DNA from: an uncultured Spirochaetales bacterium
GTDB lineage: Bacteria > Spirochaetota > Spirochaetia > Sphaerochaetales > Sphaerochaetaceae
Direction: 5' to 3'
NCBI GenBank assembly: GCA_934247875.1
Contig: CAKQJZ010000043.1
Span: 1-16,661, forward strand
DNA: 16,661 nucleotides
Part shown: positions 14,424 through 16,661 of the stretch, in pieces
Numbering within the stretch: position 1 is the stretch's first letter
Layout: the number at the start of each line of letters is the position of its first letter
The notes under the pieces: generated by a model
The model's input: the letters and a program-made list of their open reading frames with translations, nothing else
Database searches by the model: none
What the model was told of the DNA's origin: nothing
Made by a program: the position numbers and the translations under genes

Positions 14424-14430
14424 GTATAAG

Positions 14431-15732
14431 ATGAGATTGCAAAGAGAAGAGTACCTAAAGAAACTGATAGCAAAGAAAGATAATGGCAGAGTCAAGATTA
14501 TCACAGGAATCAGACGTTCTGGAAAATCATATTTGCTCTTTGAGCTATTTAAGGAATATTTGGAATCTCAAGGAACCCAAGAAGATGAGATAATCTCTTT
14601 GGCTCTAGATGATATTTCAAGTGCAAGATACAGAAATCCTTTCGAACTAGATAGCTATATCCGCTCTAAGATAACAAATAGCTCCAAACGCTATTACATT
14701 CTGCTCGACGAAATCCAGTTTGTATCAGAAGTTCCCAATCCTTATCTTAATGATCCCAAAGAGAAAATAGGCTTTGTAGATGTAGTTTTAGGGCTAATGA
14801 AGCTAAAAAATGCAGACGTTTATATAACAGGCAGCAACTCAAAGCTACTCTCAATAGACATACTGACTCAATTCAGAGATCGAGGAGATGAAATCAGAGT
14901 TTATCCGCTTTCATATAAAGAATTCTATGAATCATATGAAGGAGACAAGCATAATGCATGGAAAGACTACTACACATATGGTGGCATGCCATATATTCTA
15001 TCGCTTCCAAGACATGAAGACAAAAACCAATACCTGAAGGATCTGTTTGAGCAAACATACATAAAAGATGTCATTGAAAGACACTCTATCCTCAACGATA
15101 CAGATGTTCTTGAAGATTTGTTGAATATACTTGCATCTTCTATTGGTTCTCTTACGAACCCCACAAAACTTTCGAATACTTTTAACAGCGTCAAACACAG
15201 AAAAATCTCGTCTACAACTATAGATAAATACCTCGAATACTTTTCTGAGTCATTCTTGATTTCAAAAGCTTCTCGCTATGATATCAAGGGAAAATCATAT
15301 ATCTCTACCCCATCCAAGTACTACTTTATGGATGTAGGACTTAGAAATGCAAAGCTTGGCTTTAGACAACAAGAAGAGAATCACATTATGGAGAATGTAC
15401 TATATCTAGAGTTCCTAAGACGTGGATTCGACGTAGATGTAGGTGTTATTGAATACAATTTCAAAGATGAAAACGGAAAATCAAAATGCACACAGCTAGA
15501 AATAGACTTTGTCATCAACAAAGGAATGGAGCGCTACTACGTACAAAGCGCATTAAATGTTGCAACGCAAGAAAAGAGAGAACAAGAGATTGCATCGCTG
15601 CTTCGTATTCCTGATTCTTTTAAGAAGATAGTTGTTGTGGGAGAGAATATAAACCCATGGAAAGATGACAATGGAATCCTTTATATAGGAATTGAGCAAT
15701 TCTTATTAGATGAAAATGCAATAAACGTATAG
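14431..15732 (+). CDS. AAA_14/DUF4143 ATP-binding protein
   Basis: A 433-residue AAA+ ATPase of the widespread anaerobe family with an N-terminal AAA_14 domain and C-terminal DUF4143. Walker A is GIRRSGKS (26-33), Walker B is YYILLDEIQ (88-96, Asp93-Glu94), and sensor 1 is ITGSNSKLL (132-140). YPLSYKEF (158-165) and the YGGMPYIL segment (183-190) are family marks. From about 207 the winged-helix-like linker leads to a nuclease-like fold: ENVLYLEFLRRGFDVDVG (321-338), LEIDFV (356-361) and YYVQSALNV (369-377). In nuclease terms the Glu/Asp positions (328, 359) are kept, but the Lys of the last motif is replaced by Gln-Ser, as in one known branch. The role is unknown; it is often suspected in defence or mobile-element control. 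The start is fixed by GAGG 6 nt upstream. Expression is probably governed by the two flanking repeats. Confidence 0.88.
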   Translation: MRLQREEYLKKLIAKKDNGRVKIITGIRRSGKSYLLFELFKEYLESQGTQEDEIISLALDDISSARYRNPFELDSYIRSKITNSSKRYYILLDEIQFVSEVPNPYLNDPKEKIGFVDVVLGLMKLKNADVYITGSNSKLLSIDILTQFRDRGDEIRVYPLSYKEFYESYEGDKHNAWKDYYTYGGMPYILSLPRHEDKNQYLKDLFEQTYIKDVIERHSILNDTDVLEDLLNILASSIGSLTNPTKLSNTFNSVKHRKISSTTIDKYLEYFSESFLISKASRYDIKGKSYISTPSKYYFMDVGLRNAKLGFRQQEENHIMENVLYLEFLRRGFDVDVGVIEYNFKDENGKSKCTQLEIDFVINKGMERYYVQSALNVATQEKREQEIASLLRIPDSFKKIVVVGENINPWKDDNGILYIGIEQFLLDENAINV

Positions 15733-15734
15733 CA

Positions 15735-16283
15735 TCAGCTTCTAACAAAATGATACTTTCCCTTGCCTTCCCCAGAGACAGGAACTATTAGCTTTAGCTC
15801 ATCACGCAAGATCTTAATATAGCTTGTTGCAGTTGTATCTGAACAGTTTACAAGTTTTGCGATATCTGAGTTGCCAAAAACAGAATCTTGCATTGCTTTG
15901 TACACTGCTTTCAGATTCTCACGCACTTTGTTTGAGTACTTAGAATCAGCTATCTTCTCCAAATAAGATTGGATCTCATACACAGCTACAGACTCAGAAA
16001 AATAATCTGCACCGCTTTTCATTCTTCTATGCTCTTCATTTACAGGAATGACAACAGATGTGACATTATCAGATGGAGAGAATATTTTATAATACAAATC
16101 CGGAGAGCCATTATCCTTCATTGCTCGTTTTGCTTCCCCTATTCCAGTGCCAAACGACTCTATGATACCTAAAGCTTTGAACATCTCTCGGATCTCAGGA
16201 TTCTCTGTATCACGTTCATTGAAAACTCTACGCTCATTCAAATCTTTCAAAGATAAAGGAGGAAGAGGCTTATTGTAATTAAA
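15735..16283 (-). pseudogene. C-terminal remnant of an AlbA_2/RecG-like (HATPase_c_4) regulator
   Basis: Only the C-terminal part remains of a protein that is usually about 400-500 residues (Schlafen/AlbA_2 domain, then HATPase_c_4, then winged helix). The segment ENPEIREMFKALGIIESFGTGI matches the family's RNPLIAxxFxxLGLIExWGTGI. A C-terminal winged helix (NSDIAKLVNCSDTTATSYI) follows. The longest start is TTG at 16250, but family-like codons (NKPLPPLSLKDL, cf. Y-N-P-x-x-LP-x-L-T-x-EDL) continue upstream without any Met to an in-frame TAA at 16284-16286. The AlbA domain and most of the ATPase are gone, so I call it a broken gene. Its stop lies 2 nt from the stop of the converging ATPase gene. 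Confidence 0.75.
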
Positions 16284-16300
16284 TTAAACTCCCAACTTTT

Positions 16301-16396
16301 GTTGTATAGAAAATAAGGCTTTAAGCTTTGTTTTGAGACAAAACGATCAATTTTCTACTATGAAGCAGCCAGGTGTTACAAAACTTGGCTGTTTTT
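16301..16396 (+). ncRNA. Candidate small RNA with its own terminator
   Basis: A -10-like GTTGTATAGA (16301-16310) is followed by a perfect small hairpin GTTTTG-AGA-CAAAAC (16330-16344) and a strong terminator (16366-16396), with no open reading frame on this strand between. A transcript of about 80 nt would result. No -35 is clear and no family is recognised; it could be a leftover of an insertion element or of the disrupted gene. Confidence 0.3.
16366..16396 (+). terminator. Orphan rho-independent terminator
   Basis: CAGCCAGGT (16366-16374) pairs with ACTTGGCTG (16383-16391), nine pairs with one G-U, an 8-nt loop, and TTTTT at 16392-16396. No plus-strand gene ends within 600 nt upstream, so it is not the terminator of a recognised gene. 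Confidence 0.8.
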
Positions 16397-16514
16397 ACTG
16401 TCAGTCCATTCATTTTTTACCTTGACTTGCTGTCTTGACTACTCCTGTGTGCCCAGATTTCTCTTTGCTTTTGGGTTGTAGTGTGGTATAGTGTTGTATA
16501 GATAAGGAGAGCCT

Positions 16515-16589
16515 ATGATTCCAGATTCCATAAAGAGTTTCAGACCTAAGAACACCGAGATAAGAGCTAAGGGTGGTCATTATTATTAA
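16515..16589 (+). pseudogene. Transposase N-terminal remnant (IS1634/IS4-like)
   Basis: A 24-codon frame with a good ribosome binding site (AAGGAG, 16504-16509) encodes RPKNTEIRAKGGHYY near its end. That resembles the start of IS1634/IS4-like DDE transposases (RPxGTEIRxxxGHYYVYE). The frame stops (TAA 16587-16589) exactly where VYE would follow, and the next 70 bases to the window end continue it in no frame. It is thus a decayed or internally truncated element start. TATAGT/TATAGA (about 16487-16502) may be its promoter. The family is assigned from memory of the motif, so moderate confidence. Confidence 0.5.
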
Positions 16590-16661
16590 GCTAAGCCCTT
16601 TGTCTAGACCATAATTGAAGAAATAACGAATATCATGCTGTTTCTTCTATAGCGATTTGCT
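16590..16661. other. Right edge, nothing recognised
   Basis: After the transposase remnant the last 72 bases hold no recognisable gene, hairpin or repeat; short frames on both strands end quickly. Confidence 0.5.

Overview
The window looks like chromosomal DNA from an anaerobic, AT-rich host-associated bacterium, most likely a spirochaete (Treponema/Sphaerochaeta-like). The main clue is the solute-binding protein leader, which ends in VFA|QGGSEKA, a form typical of spirochaete ABC binding proteins. The multiplied AAA/DUF4143 and AlbA-type gene families also fit. The taxonomic call is an inference of moderate confidence; no rRNA or tRNA lies in the window.

Left part (1-10373): a pectin-oligomer utilisation locus. 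A cytosolic oligogalacturonate lyase (221-1447, +) converges on a seven-gene minus-strand operon (8459 down to 1559). The operon encodes two ABC permeases, a sugar-binding protein, then, after a 141-nt gap with a perfect-centred palindrome, an Ldh2-type oxidoreductase, an HMGL-like aldolase, a D-2-hydroxyacid dehydrogenase and an RpiB-fold isomerase that closely resembles streptococcal DhuI. The logic is import of (unsaturated) oligogalacturonides, cleavage by the lyase to 4-deoxy-5-keto-uronate (DHU), and isomerisation by DhuI. The next steps are unusual: no KduD, KDG kinase or KDPG aldolase is present, and an HMGL-type aldolase and two 2-oxoacid reductases sit in their place. A divergently transcribed PrpR_N-type regulator (8613-10373) probably controls the operon. 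Its AAA+ domain has lost the GAFTGA loop and Walker B acids, so it is unlikely to be a sigma-54 activator. Back-to-back terminators separate the lyase from the operon.

Middle part (10370-14314): housekeeping or accessory genes. An aldo/keto reductase (minus strand) shares its stop region with the regulator. It is followed by a bile-acid:sodium-symporter-family protein, a ZIP metal transporter with an inverted repeat just upstream, and a PanE/ApbA-fold oxidoreductase that lacks the usual catalytic Lys.

Right part (14311-16661): an accessory patch. Two 39-bp near-identical repeats, each holding the palindrome TTCCGTA-AA-TACGGAA, bracket an extended -10 promoter and run into the ribosome binding site of an AAA_14/DUF4143 ATPase. 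Convergent to it is an N-terminally truncated AlbA/RecG-like (HATPase_c_4) remnant. The right edge holds an orphan terminator that may end a small RNA, and a 24-codon remnant of a transposase N-terminus.
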